Assembly (NCBI GenBank): GCA_039105265.1
Contig: JAPFFF010000006.1
Location: 5,270,001 to 5,334,000 of the forward strand
DNA length: 64,000 nucleotides
Direction: 5' to 3'
Source: Tritrichomonas musculus
Lineage: Eukaryota > Parabasalia > Tritrichomonadida > Tritrichomonadidae
Shown here piece by piece: positions 10,991 to 21,960 of this stretch. The notes below the pieces were generated by a model. It saw only the letters and a list, made by a program, of their open reading frames with translations. It was not told the origin of the DNA and made no database searches. The stretch's first letter is position 1, and each line of letters begins with the position of its first letter. Position numbers and translations under genes: made by a program.

Positions 10991-12400
10991 CTACGGGCTA
11001 TTGATGTTAAAAAATTACATCATCTATATTCTCCCTCTTGTCAGATCTCCCTCAGTTACAGAATATATTGTTTCTATATTCTTTCTTGCTACAAATTTGC
11101 AGCACCTACAGCTTCTATAAACGCATATCCTACTCAGCTACAGCATTCCTATCTACAGATTCTCAGTTTCATTTTTCTTTATTATTGATATGCTTATCAT
11201 TTTTTAGTTTAAGACAGTTAATAAATGAATTTGATAATAAGATTTTATAAATTTCTAAACTGGAACCAGACAACCTTTAAGGTTTAAGGGATAAAGTGAA
11301 ATCACAAATGATTTTAAACCATTGAAAAAGTTTTATATTATATTTTATCAGATTTTGATGAAGTGACCACAAAAGGCTTTTGAAAAAGTTATTTCTTGAA
11401 AAAGCGCCATTTTTATCTTGTATTTCCAGCTGATAATCAACTCCTGATCAGCTAACAGTAGCTCTAGAGCCGGCTCTTGAACAACGCACTTTATTTTCGA
11501 GAACTGATTGCTACCATTTTCTCAATCTGTAATGCTCGGCTTTGGGAATTAATGATTACAATTCCTTAGTTTAGCCATAGAAGCTTAGGACAAAGCCTTT
11601 AGGCTACATGCCTTACTTTTGGGAAATGACAGCTGCCTATTTTTCAATATTCATGTCTCAGATTCAGAAATTAGTGATTGTAATTCCTTAGGTTACTTAA
11701 AGAAGCTTAAAGAGTAGGCTTTTAAACCACGTATCTCACATTTGGAAGGATACTGCTACCAATTTCTCAATATTTAATTTTCAGATTTTGGTTGCTATCA
11801 TCACCTAGATTACCTACAAAAGCATAAAAAGAGTTGTTAAGGTGGTTTTTATGAAAAATAATAAATTCAAAGAAAACAATTATTAATTTTGGTTTCATTT
11901 AAAAAACAAACTGATATATATCAACAAAGCAATAAGTAAAAATAATATCTAATGATAAAGTTTAATTATTACACTCTGATATTCCTTTTTTCTGATTTTA
12001 CAATGAAATGTTATCTTTTACTAATTAAACAACATTTATTAAAATAAAATATAAAAATCAAATAAAGATTCTTTATTGTATAGAGAACTTATAAATCAAT
12101 AAAACATTAGCAAAATTAAAAATCATTATTTAGAATTAATATCTTACAATTTGTAATATGCAAATTCTTTCATCAAATATATTTAAAAATACACTAAAAT
12201 AACTCGGAATCTGCGTAAGATAAAATAATAGTAAAATTTTTAATTTTAAAAATATTGAAATATTATTAAAATTTGGTAATTAATGGATCTTTTCAAACAT
12301 CAAGTAAAAAATGAAATGATACATTAAACTTTTTTAATTAATGGATCTTTTCAAACTTATATAAAAATTGAAAAATTAGATTAAAATACAATGAACTTGC
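10991..12400. other. AT-rich interval with degenerate 120-bp repeats
   Basis: No gene is supported. Between about 11430 and 11830 there are three diverged copies of a unit of about 120 bp. For example, ATTACAATTCCTTAG near 11555 is matched by ATTGTAATTCCTTAG 122 bp later and by ATCATCACCTAG about 117 bp after that, each followed by an A/G-rich segment with AAGCTTA or AAGCATA. The remainder to 12400 is AT-rich, with a doubled 'TTAATGGATCTTTTCAAAC' just before array A2. Confidence 0.55.
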
Positions 12401-14955
12401 ATAAATAATGTTATGCTAATGTTGAATAGAATCAACTTATATAACTGTAAGATGGAGGAGACTCTTCAGTCTTCTGAAAAAGTTGTGAGTTTGAAATTGG
12501 GTAAATGACTTGAGCAGGTGAGGAAGATTTGAGTAAATAATGTTATGCTGATGTTGAATAGAATCAACTTATATAACTGTAAGATGGAGGAGACTCTTCA
12601 GTCTTCTGAAAAAGTTGTGAGTTTGAAATTGGGTAAATGACTTGAGCAGGTGAGGAAGATTTGAGTAAATAATGTTATGCTGATGTTGAATAGAATCAAC
12701 TTATATAACTGTAAGATGGAGGAGACTCTTCAGTCTTCTGAAAAAGTTGTGAGTTTGAAATTGGGTAAATGACTTGAGCAGGTGAGGAAGATTTGAGTAA
12801 ATAATGTTATGCTGATGTTGAATAGAATCAACTTATATAACTGTAAGATGGAGGAGACTCTTCAGTCTTCTGAAAAAGTTGTGAGTTTGAAATTGGGTAA
12901 ATGACTTGAGCAGGTGAGGAAGATTTGAGTAAATAATGTTATGCTGATGTTGAATAGAATCAACTTATATAACTGTAAGATGGAGGAGACTCTTCAGTCT
13001 TCTGAAAAAGTTGTGAGTTTGAAATTGGGTAAATGACTTGAGCAGGTGAGGAAGATTTGAGTAAATAATGTTATGCTGATGTTGAATAGAATCAACTTAT
13101 ATAACTGTAAGATGGAGGAGACTCTTCAGTCTTCTGAAAAAGTTGTGAGTTTGAAATTGGTTAAATGACTTGAGCAGGTGAGGAAGATTTGAGTAAATAA
13201 TGTTATGCTAATGTTGAATAGAATCAACTTATATAACTGTAAGATGGAGGAGACTCTTCAGTCTTCTGAAAAAGTTGTGAGTTTGAAATTGGGTAAATGA
13301 CTTGAGCAGGTGAGGAAGATTTGAGTAAATAATGTTATGCTGATGTTGAATAGAATCAACTTATATAACTGTAAGATGGAGGAGACTCTTCAGTCTTCTG
13401 AAAAAGTTGTGAGTTTGAAATTGGGTAAATGACTTGAGCAGGTGAGGAAGATTTGAGTAAATAATGTTATGCTGATGTTGAATAGAATCAACTTATATAA
13501 CTGTAAGATGGAGGAGACTCTTCAGTCTTCTGAAAAAGTTGTGAGTTTGAAATTGGGTAAATGACTTGAGCAGGTGAGGAAGATTTGAGTAAATAATGTT
13601 ATGCTGATGTTGAATAGAATCAACTTATATAACTGTAAGATGGAGGAGACTCTTCAGTCTTCTGAAAAAGTTGTGAGTTTGAAATTGGGTAAATGACTTG
13701 AGCAGGTGAGGAAGATTTGAGTAAATAATGTTATGCTGATGTTGAATAGAATCAACTTATATAACTGTAAGATGGAGGAGACTCTTCAGTCTTCTGAAAA
13801 AGTTGTGAGTTTGAAATTGGGTAAATGACTTGAGCAGGTGAGGAAGATTTGAGTAAATAATGTTATGCTAATGTTGAATAGAATCAACTTATATAACTGT
13901 AAGATGGAGGAGACTCTTCAGTCTTCTGAAAAAGTTGTGAGTTTGAAATTGGGTAAATGACTTGAGCAGGTGAGGAAGATTTGAGTAAATAATGTTATGC
14001 TGATGTTGAATAGAATCAACTTATATAACTGTAAGATGGAGGAGACTCTTCAGTCTTCTGAAAAAGTTGTGAGTTTGAAATTGGGTAAATGACTTGAGCA
14101 GGTGAGGAAGATTTGAGTAAATAATGTTATGCTGATGTTGAATAGAATCAACTTATATAACTGTAAGATGGAGGAGACTCTTCAGTCTTCTGAAAAAGTT
14201 GTGAGTTTGAAATTGGTTAAATGACTTGAGCAGGTGAGGAAGATTTGAGTAAATAATGTTATGCTAATGTTGAATAGAATCAACTTATATAACTGTAAGA
14301 TGGAGGAGACTCTTCAGTCTTCTGAAAAAGTTGTGAGTTTGAAATTGGGTAAATGACTTGAGCAGGTGAGGAAGATTTGAGTAAATAATGTTATGCTGAT
14401 GTTGAATAGAATCAACTTATATAACTGTAAGATGGAGGAGACTCTTCAGTCTTCTGAAAAAGTTGTGAGTTTGAAATTGGGTAAATGACTTGAGCAGGTG
14501 AGGAAGATTTGAGTAAATAATGTTATGCTAATGTTGAATAGAATCAACTTATATAACTGTAAGATGGAGGAGACTCTTCAGTCTTCTGAAAAAGTTGTGA
14601 GTTTGAAATTGGGTAAATGACTTGAGCAGGTGAGGAAGATTTGAGTAAATAATGTTATGCTGATGTTGAATAGAATCAACTTATATAACTGTAAGATGGA
14701 GGAGACTCTTCAGTCTTCTGAAAAAGTTGTGAGTTTGAAATTGGGTAAATGACTTGAGCAGGTGAGGAAGATTTGAGTAAATAATGTTATGCTGATGTTG
14801 AATAGAATCAACTTATATAACTGTAAGATGGAGGAGACTCTTCAGTCTTCTGAAAAAGTTGTGAGTTTGAAATTGGGTAAATGACTTGAGCAGGTGAGGA
14901 AGATTTGAGTAAATAATGTTATGCTGATGTTGAATAGAATCAACTTATATAACTG
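12401..14955 (-). repeat. 132-bp tandem array A2, about 19.3 copies
   Basis: Same 132-bp unit as A1 but in the opposite orientation (ATGTTATGCTGATGTTGAAT on the plus strand). Variant sites mark some copies: GCTAATG instead of GCTGATG near 12415, 13207, 13867, 14263 and 14527, and GGTTAAATG near 13158 and 14214. These recur at whole-unit spacings (660 and 1056 bp), pointing to block duplication. The array stops abruptly at 14955. Confidence 0.97.
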
Positions 14956-15212
14956 CAAAGACAATCATATGAAAGTGAGATTAGCTTCTGTAATAAATTG
15001 GTTTAGTTAAATAAAATGAATTTTTTATTTATAATATAAAGTATTCAAAATAACTATTCAAAAAGTTTTTCATCTGACCATTTTTTATTTGAAAAAGTTG
15101 CCGTTTTTTATGCGCCGTAATTGCAACTCCATGCGCCGTAATTCCAAAATTCAGCATAAACTATTTAAAAATAGGTGATGTCGCCGTAGTTTACAAAACC
15201 GCCGAAGGGTTA
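14956..15212. repeat. Right end of the 13-kb hAT with ACGGCGC subterminal motifs
   Basis: Contains GCGCCGTAATT twice, further GCCG motifs, and the terminal GCCGAAGGGTTA. It also holds CAAAAAGTTT and GAAAAAGTTGC copies. It mirrors the left end in layout, not in full sequence. Confidence 0.6.
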
Positions 15213-18200
15213 GTTTTCTATGATAAAAAAATATGATATTTGAAGAGAACAAAAGATTTTTCAGTATAACTTTAGGCGGATTGGGATATCTTAAAATCCA
15301 TTTATAATATTTGTGTTTTGCATTTTTGATGGCAATATATTTCAGTTTCTAGATCTCACCCATGTGGAAAAATATATGAAATATGTGTTCCAGTTTTGAA
15401 TCACCCATCATCCTCTTCAATAACTATAGTGGAGAATTGGCCAGCTGTTTATGCCTTAATGAATGACTTTTCTATATCATTCCATTTTTTAGGGGAACTC
15501 ACCTAAATATTGAATAGAGTAATTTTTTTTATGAAGATGATTATTCAAACATTTGATTTACAATCTATGAAAGTTTGATTTAAAATTAGGACAAATTAAA
15601 ATGAAGTATAACAAAAAGTCATAGCCTGAGTGCAATTGAGGCTAAGCTTGATCAAGTAATAAAATATTTGAAAAATCAACAATTATCTCAAGTAGTTTCG
15701 TCATCTCTTCTAACACCTGCTTCAAAACAAGAAGCATAGCCACATCTAAAAACTCAGCCATAGCAAGTAATTAATTTTTTACCAATAGAACCAGAACTCA
15801 ATGTAAAATCATTAGAGGGGCTGCTTCAGCTCATTATGAATTTGGATCAACAGCCTGGTCAGAAGACAAAAATCAATACGAAGACACATGAAGCTTTGCC
15901 AAATGCCTGGAAAAAATAGTATATTGAAAATTAAATTCAGCCGCATCGGCTTGAATAAGCAAACAAAATCAAAATGAAAGAACAAGAAATCCAGAATTCA
16001 AAGGTGGGCGGAAAAAATTACAGGAATAGAAATATATTCATACTTTGATGAACTTAGATACAGTATTGTTTATCATAATAATCACATTAACTTCATCAAC
16101 TATGATATAAGAAACTCCTTAAACGAATTTTGATTTATACGCATTTGTATTGATTTGTTATCCATTAGTGGAACAAACTCTGCAGTGGAGATATTACTCT
16201 ATTTAACCTAGAATTCTTCTGTGATGTTAACAATTGGAATCATTATCATATACTTGTCATTTATAATCCAGTAAATCCATTTTTAAATCTCAGTCGGAAT
16301 TTTAGAAAAAGTTGGGACTTAGCATATGAACTTCATTATTCTAATCTGTTTAATGATCTTACGACAATCATGCTTGTCATGATTCATTCAAAAATAACCT
16401 TCATTAAAGAATTAGATTGTCGTTATGGTTATATTTTGTACAATAACAATCAGCTTACTCTCCATCAATCAGAAAATAAGCGAGATCAATCAACTAATGG
16501 TTTCCCATTCTTTTCAACTTAATCCTCGCACTCTATAGTGTATATCAGTTTATTTTACTGGTCAGATATATGCAATCTATTATAACATATACCTGTGGTT
16601 TCATTACAGAGTTCTGTTACAAATGTTTCGTTAGCATGATTATACAAAACTGTGCTTCAATATAGAATTACTTTACATAAGAATATTTACTAAATTGTGC
16701 TTCATTATTTTTCCCAATTTAGTGAATTTTATTATCTCGACTTCACTATGGATTTGTTTAGGAATGTTTCAGCAAATTTAGTACTGAAATCACATTGATT
16801 TGACCTTGCTTTCACATTATTATAAGGCTGTGTTGTTTGAATTATTATATATTAAATCACTTTATTCTTATATTCTTATGTTCTCACCACTATTGGATCA
16901 TAGAAAAGCTATTAATATTATTGAGTTTCATTATTTTTAGTATGTATTCAGACAGTTCCAAGTTTATATAAGCTTGCTATCGAGATAGAAGTAGAGCAAA
17001 AAATAAATAGATAATATTATATTGAATTGGACAATTATTGATCCCTTTTTGTTTGCCTAGTAGTACTACCAAATGCCCATCATTTACAAACACCTCATAG
17101 ATTCACAGAGATGAGTTCTGTACCTGTTTTATACCTTGCCAGCTATATCTTCATAATTTTTATTAGAGCCTAATTTAAATGATAAACGATTAGCTATGTC
17201 ACAATTAAGAAGTGCCAATGTTTATCTTTAAATCAATATCACTTATATTTAACTTGCTTTTAAATACCATAACACTTTATTTCCAACAGAAATTTTATAA
17301 CTAAAATGTATATCTAAACAGCAAAATTGTCTGATATATTATGTATATTCCGGTGAAGACATCTTTAAAATTAAATCTAGTTCCATTTTATCTTCTTCTT
17401 GGACTCACTGTACAACAACAAGCAATAATTCCCTTTCCGAGGCTTTATTACAGCAAATTCCAGATCTCCTGTTAAAACTACCAACATTTGAATCAACAAC
17501 TCATACTCCACAGCCTTCAATACATAAATCATCAAATTATGTTCTATGTCTTCCAATACTACCAGACTTAACAAATACACCAGTAAAGAAGAAATTTTTT
17601 ATGAAGATGATCTTTGATAAGTTTTATGATGAAAACAGAAAGTTATAGCAAGATACATTAGAAGATGTATTAAAAAGGAAATCGTATAATAATGATCAAG
17701 TTTCAAGATGTCAAATAAAAGACATATTAAACAAGAAGCAGTAAAAGAAACATCTCGTCCAGTTCAAATATCTGACTCACTGTGGAATTTGATTTCATTT
17801 CAGCAGAATGTCAATTAATCCTTAATTCAATCAATCATGAACAAAGACAAGCGATAATTTAAAATTCAAATTCTTACTTTTACGTTAATATTTATTTCCA
17901 TTTCCCTCCCGATGAAGAAGAATTCCAAAACCCGGGCTTTTTTTTTGGGTTCCTGGGCTGCCCCGGCAATGGCCAATTTCGACCGTTTAATGCCCGGAAA
18001 TGAGCTCGTAGCCTTTCGTTCGGGCAAGCCCGGACAAAACTCGAAAGTGATCATTTTCAAATAAAATTTAGTTTTTCATTTCAGATCATAAGAAACTCTA
18101 GAGATATGCCAAAAATTCTTTGAGATTAATAATATATGTTATGTTTTATAGTTATTAATGTTGTTTAGGTTATAATATTTTCTACCAAAATACCATGATC

Positions 18201-18391
18201 CCGCTTAAATTCGTAATTTAAGTAACGTATTTTTTGTTCGTTTTTTATTTTTGTGAAGAATTGAAAAGGAGGAAAAAATATGCAAATCAATTTGAAAGAA
18301 CTCATAGAATACATCATTTTATCTTCAAATTAAATAAAATATTTATAAGGCCAATTTTTCCCCAAAAGAACGCTCTCTTCATTTCATTTTA
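15213..18391. other. Gene-poor interval with decayed coding-like stretches
   Basis: No intact gene is visible. Around 15600-15920, 15990-16510 and 17350-17790 the plus strand has codon-like texture and moderate GC with readable protein-like segments (Lys/Gln-rich, then hydrophobic and aromatic, then Ser/Pro-rich), but each is interrupted several times. I cannot assign a family; one could be remains of a mobile or virus-like element. The spaces between are AT-rich. The GC island at 17895-18055 is listed separately. Confidence 0.4.
17895..18055. other. GC-rich island of unknown nature
   Basis: About 160 bp with clearly higher GC than any neighbour, containing CCCGGG, CCCCGGC and an inverted repeat CGGGCaaGCCCG, plus a run of nine T after CCCGGGC. 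A minus-strand frame of 64 codons (17866-18060) crosses it and includes a basic PKKKARV segment. It could be a short structured RNA, a captured coding fragment, or foreign DNA. The sequence does not match tRNA box motifs that I can see. Confidence 0.35.
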
Positions 18392-19849
18392 ATGCCGACA
18401 TACTTAATTGATAGCTTAATTAATCTCTACAAAACGAGTGTAATGATTATGGTGATTTTAGCATTTGCAATTGCAAATCTTTTTTTGGATAATGATCCAC
18501 CTCTTCTACCATCCCCACTTTCATACACACCTGACTGCCTTCAAATCAATGCAATATCAATGGATGCTAATAATTCACGAATAAATGTTGCAGTTCAAGT
18601 GGGCGAACTAAACGAATTTCCTTCATCAGCTGCTATTCGATTAATAAGAATTATAGTTCTATCAGGTAACTCAGTAACATATTATTCATATCCTAATTTT
18701 CGAGATATAAAAGTCACAGGAAATAAAATAACGTTTAATATTTTTCAGCAAATTGGTGGCAGTATCAATGCTTCACTTATGTGCCAAAGTAGAAATCTTG
18801 GCATTTTTCAGCATCAAATTAACGATATCAATTATTTTACTGCTGGATATTCGAGAATTGTAATGCTTCCTCATCTTGTTGGCGAATTGCATGACTTTTG
18901 CTTTAGTAATAATACAATACATTACTTTTCTCAACCACTAACTTTTATTGAGCCTATGCATGCTACATTTGATGGCTTGATTCCTTTTTATTCAAGAATG
19001 ATGAATGCAGATGAATTCCAGAATAATAACCCAGATCACATTACTGTTTATAAATCAACAATTTTTATTTCAGCCGCTCCGGTTCAAGCTTGGAGACAAC
19101 TTTCTGATATATTATTACCAATGTGGGGCTCTTTATATACCGAGTATAAAAAAGTAAAATTTAGTGCTTATTTAACACAAAATCAAGATTGGATTATCCC
19201 AAATATAAAAAGATTAATAAATGATTCAATAATGCTAAACAATACAGCAGGATGCTTCTTTGATGGCCATTTTATACGATCACCTGGATCAATTCCTCTA
19301 CATATCAACTCATCAACAGTTACAATGGAAAATATAGTTTTGTTTTCACATCACTTTGCATGGATAATGGATATTAATCGAAATATTATTGCAGATTTTC
19401 GCCATTTATTTACCAATAAACCAATGACAGCTGGTAGAATTTTACTTGATCATACAGCATTAAAATGGAAGAAATGGCTTGTGAAAGCATTTCCTGAAAA
19501 TGATTATGTTGAGCTTCCAAATATAGAAACAAACGAAAAGACAATAGCTGAAATTGCAGATTTAGTATCGTCTTCTCAAATATTTATTGGAACTCATGTG
19601 TCTTCGCTTATTTTTGGTATTTTCATGTCAAAAGGATCAACAATGCTTGAAATTCAGCCAATTGGGTGCGAATGCACTTATTTTGGTAAATCATTTGCAG
19701 ATATGTCTGGAGCAAAATATGTTCCGCTCTCTATTGAAGATGAATGCTTTAACGACAATATATTAAAATACTTTGAACAGGATATCTTGGACTATAATGT
19801 TAACAAAAACCAATTATTAAAAACATTCAAAAAGATATTACTAAGCTAG
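18392..19849 (+). CDS. GT61-like glycosyltransferase, type II membrane protein
   Basis: 485 residues. One membrane segment near the N-terminus (about residues 15-33, SVMIMVILAFAIANLF) after a short cytoplasmic tail suggests a type II Golgi/ER enzyme. The diagnostic part is at about 390-450: SSSQIFIGTHVSSLIFGIFM followed by GSTMLEIQPIGCECTYF, which matches the conserved C-terminal block of family 61 (DUF563; EOGT, POMGNT2, plant xylosyltransferases: 'GxHGAGLTxxxFxPxGxxxxEI'). The usual HGAG is changed to THVSS here, so donor binding may differ. Several N-glycosylation sequons are present. The start lies just after CTTCATTTCATTTTA, an initiator-like sequence. Sugar and acceptor cannot be inferred. 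Confidence 0.75.
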   Translation: MPTYLIDSLINLYKTSVMIMVILAFAIANLFLDNDPPLLPSPLSYTPDCLQINAISMDANNSRINVAVQVGELNEFPSSAAIRLIRIIVLSGNSVTYYSYPNFRDIKVTGNKITFNIFQQIGGSINASLMCQSRNLGIFQHQINDINYFTAGYSRIVMLPHLVGELHDFCFSNNTIHYFSQPLTFIEPMHATFDGLIPFYSRMMNADEFQNNNPDHITVYKSTIFISAAPVQAWRQLSDILLPMWGSLYTEYKKVKFSAYLTQNQDWIIPNIKRLINDSIMLNNTAGCFFDGHFIRSPGSIPLHINSSTVTMENIVLFSHHFAWIMDINRNIIADFRHLFTNKPMTAGRILLDHTALKWKKWLVKAFPENDYVELPNIETNEKTIAEIADLVSSSQIFIGTHVSSLIFGIFMSKGSTMLEIQPIGCECTYFGKSFADMSGAKYVPLSIEDECFNDNILKYFEQDILDYNVNKNQLLKTFKKILLS

Positions 19850-20226
19850 AACATCAGTTTTTTTACCATTGTTATTACATAATAAACTGTATTTATTCGG
19901 TATTTTTCCTTAATTAATTTTATTTATGCTTAATATTAGCAAATAACTTCAATTATTACATACTTAAAGTTAATTTCAATATGAAACGAAGAATTACTCA
20001 TCTTTCTCAGTCAATAGATTTTGAAGGGTCAAAAGCTATATAATTTCACCTTAACGATCAAAACTAATGATTTTCTTTTTATTGCTAAAAAATTATATGA
20101 AAATTTGTTTGGAGTTTAATACATGAAAAATGCAAAATTCATCATAATTTTGTTTATTTTTTTTTTTGTAAAAACACATTGAATTAATTCAATTGCTGCC
20201 TCAACGAAAAAAATTTAAAAAAAATT
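19850..20226. other. AT-rich spacer, no gene seen
   Basis: About 380 bp between two plus-strand genes. It contains an 11-T run near 20157-20168 and A-rich sequence directly before the next ATG, but no frame, repeat or hairpin that I can support. Confidence 0.5.
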
Positions 20227-21111
20227 ATGTATTCATCTGAACAATTTCTTAATGATTTGACGAAAATCGGAAATAAAGAATATACCGGACTTGCTGCTCA
20301 TTCTGCAGAGGCACCTACAGACTTATTTTTGAGCTATCGATACCAATTTATTTTATTACTATCTTCTTTTAAAGCCAATGACTTTGAGAATTCTCGCAAA
20401 ATTTCCAATTCCAATGCTGCTTCATTATTAGATTTTATTCATAATTTTAACACGTCTTTATTAACAAATGAAAATCCACAGCCACCCTTTGATTTTTTCC
20501 TTCTTGTTTTTATGACAACGACATCATCAGGACCAAATTATTCACTTTTCATTTCACTTTTCCAGCATTACAATTCAATAAAACAGTTTTTATCTACATA
20601 CGATGGCCAAAATGTTTTTTTAAATGATAGAACAAGATCATCAGAAATATCTATGTCTGTCTCTGATGCAAAAACCGTTATACAATCTAGAATTGACTAT
20701 TTAGCTGAAAATATTGTATCTATCCTTTATTCAACTGGCCAACTACAGCTTCTTCTTACCTTTTTAACTGACTTTTGCATGAATGATTTTACCTTAAATG
20801 AAGTAACATTATCTCAACTTGGAAGAGCTGCTCTTGCTTGCGGCGATAATCAAATTGCTTCTAGTTTCTTTGAAAATGTTAAAGATTCTAATTTGATTTC
20901 AGCTAATCAAGGATATGTTAATTTTTACGGAAATGCTTTTGCTAATGCTAAAAAAGATTTTGATGCCTCAGGAAGTGCTGGGCCAGCAAATTCAGATGCT
21001 TGCTTAAAATTTTTAGGCCAATTTACAAGCGATCCTTCAGATCAATCTTCTATATCAACAAAAAGGCAGACAGCAGAAGACAAGACACAGTGGCCAATGC
21101 AACCACGCTAA
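20227..21111 (+). CDS. TPR-type helical protein, possibly TRAPPC12-like
   Basis: 294 residues, mostly helical. Residues about 165-275 read as TPR pairs: LSQLGRAALACGDNQIASSFFENV, then a helix pair with NQGYVNFYGNAFANAKKDFD and DACLKFLGQF. This order (LGR...GD...A..FF..V, then gain of a repeat with FA.A...F) resembles the C-terminal TPR block of TRAPPC12, a subunit of the TRAPP tethering complex in vesicle traffic. The last 25 residues are polar and disordered. The TPR call is fairly safe; the TRAPP link is inference. The 3' end carries TAAAATAAATAAAT immediately at the stop, a likely polyadenylation context. Tail-to-tail with the next gene. Confidence 0.55.
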   Translation: MYSSEQFLNDLTKIGNKEYTGLAAHSAEAPTDLFLSYRYQFILLLSSFKANDFENSRKISNSNAASLLDFIHNFNTSLLTNENPQPPFDFFLLVFMTTTSSGPNYSLFISLFQHYNSIKQFLSTYDGQNVFLNDRTRSSEISMSVSDAKTVIQSRIDYLAENIVSILYSTGQLQLLLTFLTDFCMNDFTLNEVTLSQLGRAALACGDNQIASSFFENVKDSNLISANQGYVNFYGNAFANAKKDFDASGSAGPANSDACLKFLGQFTSDPSDQSSISTKRQTAEDKTQWPMQPR

Positions 21112-21228
21112 AATAAATAAATATTTTGAATAAAGTATACAAACAAAATATTTTTTATTCACATAATTTTTTGAATTAGATGCTCGTATAAATAAAATCT
21201 GACCTCTTTTTTTTTGAATGATGAAATA

Positions 21229-21960
21229 TTACATTTTATTTAGAAAACATTGGAAAGCTTTGGAGATTTCACTTAAACGACGATTATTTGCACTATCTTT
21301 AGGAAAGAGGTCGCTCATTCTTTTGATTGAATGAATATAAAATAATAACCACTTATTCGATGATTTCAACTTTTGAATAATAGTTTCATTGCCAATAACT
21401 AGTGCAACTTTTGAAGAATTTTCTAACGATATATCAATGAGATAATTTTCATTTTTTTTTAGTTCAGAATTATATTCATTCATTTGAGAAATAAAAGCAA
21501 CTTGTTTTAACATAAGTGATGCAAAGTTTTGAATAATGTTCTCTGATGATTGTGAGGAGGCTATTTGATCAATTTCTTTGTATAAATCTTGATGCTTTTC
21601 GCAAATCATCCAAAATTTTGGAATGAAAGTTTTAATTAAACTGCTATGTTTTGCGTTATCGTTTACAATCTTTGTAATTTCTGAAAATAAAAAAGATAGA
21701 TGCTGTGAATACATTTTCTGATATGTAACAATTTCAATAATTATACAAAAAATTTCTGGAAAATTTGCTAAATTATCTATAATCAACTTTTCATCTGTTC
21801 GTAATCCAGGTATTTGTGAACAATAAAACTTTTTGGGATTGATAAATAGTTGAAATGGCTTTTCATTAAGTTCTTGATCAAAATCCTTTTTATAGCATAT
21901 ATCACTATATAATGTACAATTTCCATAATAAGGATTTCTACAAATACCATTATGAATCAT
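21229..21960 (-). CDS. Divergent DH (RhoGEF)-domain-like protein
   Basis: 243 residues, all helical apart from the first 50. Pattern reading fits a Dbl-homology domain: an opening helix (IIIEIVTYQKMYSQHLSFLF, compare 'ELxxTExxYVxxL'), a middle part with FWMICEKHQDLYKEI and AFISQMNEYNSEL (compare 'IxxxFxxYxxY'), and an end WLLFYIHSIKRMSDLF followed by a helix ending CFLNKM (compare 'PxQRxxRYxLLLKxLL...'). DH domains activate Rho-type GTPases and trichomonads have many short ones. No PH domain is seen. The N-terminus has several Cys (CRNPYYGNC..C) of unknown meaning. Divergent from the V-ATPase gene, about 390 bp apart. Without a profile comparison it stays tentative. Confidence 0.5.
   Translation of the reverse strand: MIHNGICRNPYYGNCTLYSDICYKKDFDQELNEKPFQLFINPKKFYCSQIPGLRTDEKLIIDNLANFPEIFCIIIEIVTYQKMYSQHLSFLFSEITKIVNDNAKHSSLIKTFIPKFWMICEKHQDLYKEIDQIASSQSSENIIQNFASLMLKQVAFISQMNEYNSELKKNENYLIDISLENSSKVALVIGNETIIQKLKSSNKWLLFYIHSIKRMSDLFPKDSANNRRLSEISKAFQCFLNKM

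Larger units (their letters stand above)
2162..15212. mobile_element. 13-kb hAT-type DNA transposon with inverted satellite arrays
   Basis: Left end TAACCCTTACGGCC (2162) pairs with the right end, whose reverse complement is TAACCCTTCGGCGG (ending 15212). The element is flanked by a direct duplication gttttctat (2153-2161 and 15213-15221), 9 bp, or 8 bp if the first T belongs to the element; hAT transposases make 8-bp duplications. Both ends carry scattered subterminal TTACGGC/GCCGTA motifs, as hAT ends often do. Content in order: C13-like peptidase gene (+), 132-bp array, hAT transposase (-), about 2 kb of AT-rich filler, a foldback insertion, degenerate 120-bp repeats, and a second 132-bp array in inverted orientation. 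The transposase is frameshifted, so this copy is probably non-functional. The size is unusual for hAT. Joining the two ends into one element is inference from end identity and the duplication. Confidence 0.65.

Noticed and set aside
2162-15212. Polinton/Maverick-type large element
   Set aside because: The size would fit, but I see no polymerase B, retroviral-type integrase, packaging ATPase or capsid gene; the transposase is hAT and the flanking duplication is 8-9 bp.
17866-18060. 64-codon minus-strand gene across the GC island
   Set aside because: No family resemblance, and the frame extends into AT-rich flanks without start context; listed only as a compositional island.
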